From the NCBI GenBank assembly GCA_963696025.1, contig CAVOII010000013.1, positions 1-51,239 on the forward strand: 51,239 bases of DNA. The letters run 5' to 3'. The position numbers were made by a program, and so were the translations under genes. Under the pieces are notes generated by a model that had not been told where the DNA came from, did no database searches, and saw only the letters and a list, made by a program, of their open reading frames with translations. Position 1 is the stretch's first letter; each line of letters begins with the position of its first letter. This stretch comes from JABCYV01 sp963696025. GTDB lineage: Bacteria; Acidobacteriota; Terriglobia; Terriglobales; Acidobacteriaceae. Shown here one piece after another: positions 49,568 through 51,239 of this stretch.

Positions 49568-50172
49568 TGGGGATTGAAGGCAATACGCTGCCAAACTCTT
49601 TGTTCTTGTCATCCCGAGCGAAGCGAGGGATCTGCAGTTCTCCCTCGTCCGAGGAAACTGCAGATTCCTCCTCGCTTGCGCTCCTCGGAATGACCAGAGT
49701 TTTCTTTAAGCGCAGCGCCCAGCTGATTGTCCTGTCGCTGGCCGTGTTCGTTCTTCTCGGCGCGGGCGACGAGTCGGCCCGCGTCAACGATCTCGGCCAC
49801 CGCATGATGTGTGTTTGCGGCTGCAACCAGATTCTGCTCGAATGCAACCACGTCGGTTGCTCCTACTCCGATCGCATGCGCGCCGAACTCGTGGCGGCGG
49901 TGGACCGCGGCGACAATGACGACATGACTCTGCAAGGATTTGTCCAGAAGTATGGCACCACCGTCATGGCGGCACCGACAAAGGCCGGCTTCAATCGCGT
50001 GGCCTGGATCATGCCGTATTTGGTTTTGGTGCTTGGGCTGGTGATGGTTACGCTGATTGTGCGGGCGTGGAGATCGCGTCCCCTGGTCCTGCCAGCCGGG
50101 GCCGTTGCCGCAGTTCACGGCGCGGAGCTAGAACATTTCCGCGATCAAGCCAGGAAGGACACGGAAATATGA
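49567..50172 (+). CDS. ccmH: CcmH, cytochrome c maturation thioredoxin-like protein
   Basis: Reduces or handles the apocytochrome CxxCH cysteines for haem attachment. Residues 42-66 form a signal anchor (KRSAQLIVLSLAVFVLLG). Then comes the haem-lyase-partner motif NDLGHRMMCVCGCNQILLEC, with the redox pair in the CxC/GC region, and a C-terminal helix (IMPYLVLVLGLVMVTLIVR). The first ~40 codons cover a palindromic repeat (SSRAKRGICSSPSSEETADS), so the native start is probably ATG 49690 (MTRVFFKRS). Its stop overlaps the next start. Confidence 0.88.
   Translation: MGIEGNTLPNSLFLSSRAKRGICSSPSSEETADSSSLALLGMTRVFFKRSAQLIVLSLAVFVLLGAGDESARVNDLGHRMMCVCGCNQILLECNHVGCSYSDRMRAELVAAVDRGDNDDMTLQGFVQKYGTTVMAAPTKAGFNRVAWIMPYLVLVLGLVMVTLIVRAWRSRPLVLPAGAVAAVHGAELEHFRDQARKDTEI
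49608..49694. repeat. Palindromic repeat at the ccmF-ccmH junction
   Basis: Arms GTCATCCCGAGCGAAGCGAG… and …CTTGCGCTCCTCGGAATGAC with inner AACTGCAG/CTGCAGTT. A dispersed bacterial repeat. The ccmH frame is open across it. Confidence 0.85.
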
Positions 50173-50483
50173 GCATCGAACTTCTGACCTGCATCCTGAT
50201 CACGATCGGCGCGCTGGCCTATGTCTTTTATCTGCCCGGGAAGCTGTACATGGGCCCGGAAAAAACTCGCGTGATCTACCTACGCGAGCGCAAGGAAGCG
50301 ATTTACGAAAATCTTCGCGACCTGAATTTCGAATTCAAAGCCGGCAAGTTTCCAGATTCTGACTACCAAACCATGAAGACTTCTCTGGAAGAGGAAGCGG
50401 CCGCGGTTCTGGCCGAGATCGCGCGCCTGGAAGAAGCCGCCGCCACCGCCTCAGTCCGCCCCCGAAAAGGAGCCAGAGTTTGA
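50169..50483 (+). CDS. CcmI-like cytochrome c maturation protein
   Basis: One hundred and four residues from ATG 50169, overlapping the ccmH stop (ATGA). N-terminal helix IELLTCILITIGALAYVFYL, then a basic and acidic helical tail (KTRVIYLRERKEAIYENLRD, LEEEAAAVLAEIARLEEA). Short CcmI-type proteins with only the anchor and coiled coil occur here in Acidobacteria; they present apocytochrome to CcmF/CcmH. No TPR domain. Confidence 0.75.
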   Translation: MSIELLTCILITIGALAYVFYLPGKLYMGPEKTRVIYLRERKEAIYENLRDLNFEFKAGKFPDSDYQTMKTSLEEEAAAVLAEIARLEEAAATASVRPRKGARV

Positions 50484-51239
50484 CACTTTCGCCGACCACG
50501 TGTCAGCAAAAAACCGGGTTGTCCTTTTCTCGTGTACTTTGCGAAAAGTGGGGATTGTTTCTCGTATTGCTATGGACGCTACTTCTCGCTTCCGCGTCCG
50601 CGCAAACCCTAACCGGCACAGTCACGAACAGCACCACCAAAAAGCCCGCCGCGGGCGACGATGTCGTGCTCTTAAGTTTGGGCCAGGGAATGGAAGAGTC
50701 GGGTCGCACCACGACCGACGCCAAAGGAAATTTCAGCCTTAAGTTCGACGACGCCAGCAGCCCCCATCTGGTCCGCGTGATCCATCAAGGCGTGACCTAT
50801 CACCGTATGGCACCCCCGGGAACGACCTCGGTTGAGGTGCAGGTTTACGACGTCGCCAAGAAAGTTGAGGGCATCCGTGTAACCGCCGACGTAATGCGTT
50901 TTCAGGCGCAGGGCAGCGAGTTACAGGGCATCCGCCTTTTCGCGGTGAACAATGCTTCCGATCCGCCGCGTACGCAGATGAGCGATCAGAGCTTCGAGTT
51001 TTATCTGCCCGAAGGAGCGCAGATCGACCAAAGCATGGCGATGACCGCCGGCGGCCAACCCATCAACTCGGCTCCGGTGCCGCAGAAACAAAAGAATCGG
51101 TACGCCTTCGTTTTCCCTCTCCGCCCCGGCGAAACTCAATTCCAAGTTAGCTATCACATGTCTTACAGCGGTGAGGCCAGCTTTGATCCCAAGTCTTTGT
51201 ACGGCGCTCAGCACTTTGTCGTGGTGCTGCCCAAGACCA
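50480..51239 (+). CDS. Secreted carboxypeptidase-regulatory-like domain protein (partial)
   Basis: Runs off the window end; at least 253 codons. TTG at 50480 overlaps the preceding stop (TTGA). Signal segment about 24-42 (LFLVLLWTLLLASASAQ), then a beta-sandwich of the carboxypeptidase regulatory-like (CNA-B-related) type: TLTGTVTNSTTKKPAAGDDV, TTTDAKGNFSLKFDDASSPH. A second beta domain follows (FEFYLPEGAQIDQSMAMTAG). Same operon as the ccm genes, perhaps an accessory of respiration or envelope. Confidence 0.7.
   Translation, partial: MTLSPTTCQQKTGLSFSRVLCEKWGLFLVLLWTLLLASASAQTLTGTVTNSTTKKPAAGDDVVLLSLGQGMEESGRTTTDAKGNFSLKFDDASSPHLVRVIHQGVTYHRMAPPGTTSVEVQVYDVAKKVEGIRVTADVMRFQAQGSELQGIRLFAVNNASDPPRTQMSDQSFEFYLPEGAQIDQSMAMTAGGQPINSAPVPQKQKNRYAFVFPLRPGETQFQVSYHMSYSGEASFDPKSLYGAQHFVVVLPKT

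Overview
The window looks like a chromosomal piece of an Acidobacteriota bacterium, probably of the Koribacter/Terriglobus side. That is inferred from the gene set: a TIGR03118-type secreted protein, AsmA, a large secreted S53 peptidase with Ig-like repeats, a DUF2934 protein, an ImuA-ImuB-DnaE2 mutasome, CcmF/CcmH, and many small GG-rich basic proteins. No rRNA is present to confirm it.

Positions 1-23,380 are a worn accessory region. They hold a 5' part of one group II intron (reverse transcriptase, minus strand, 5' end near 1923) and the 3' end of a second (HNH tail, domain V, domain VI; 2437-2884). They also hold a deletion derivative of an IS91-family transposase with inverted repeats, a tyrosine recombinase stub, a resolvase, and truncated or frameshifted genes (IMPase, TM0106-type nuclease, PDZ membrane protein, SRAP, DUF932, DUF2971). 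Intact genes lie between them: TIGR03118, AsmA, the S53 peptidase, small secreted and zinc-ribbon proteins, an XRE regulator and a proteasome-like Ntn hydrolase. A strongly foldable stretch at 4863-5230 has no gene and may be a structured RNA.

Positions 23,414-40,536 are a 17.1-kb integrated element. It is bounded by the two halves of a host tRNA-Glu(CTC) gene cut at the anticodon loop, with a 12-bp common core. It encodes, almost all on the minus strand, an integrase, an AAA+ clamp-loader-like ATPase, a replication-like protein, an excisionase-like protein and a candidate initiator beside iterons and a long inverted repeat. It also encodes a P27-type small terminase, an HK97-type prohead protease, collagen-like and other tail-fibre-like proteins, a ParB-like/DNA methyltransferase fusion, and a second proteasome-like Ntn hydrolase. 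I see no portal, major capsid, large terminase or tail-tube gene. The size and gene set fit a phage satellite that would borrow a helper's capsid. It carries a complete tRNA-Glu(CTC) just inside one end, which would replace the host gene it breaks. TTTACACT repeats with 12-bp period at both ends look like integrase arm sites.

Positions 40,564-51,239 are core-like chromosome: a promoter and the mutasome operon imuA-imuB-dnaE2 (error-prone translesion synthesis), a DUF2934 gene, then a cytochrome c maturation cluster (ccmF, ccmH, a ccmI-like gene) and the start of a secreted carboxypeptidase-regulatory-like protein. The mutasome genes and ccmH carry several palindromic repeats read through in frame as extra peptide segments, the most striking chromosomal feature of the window.
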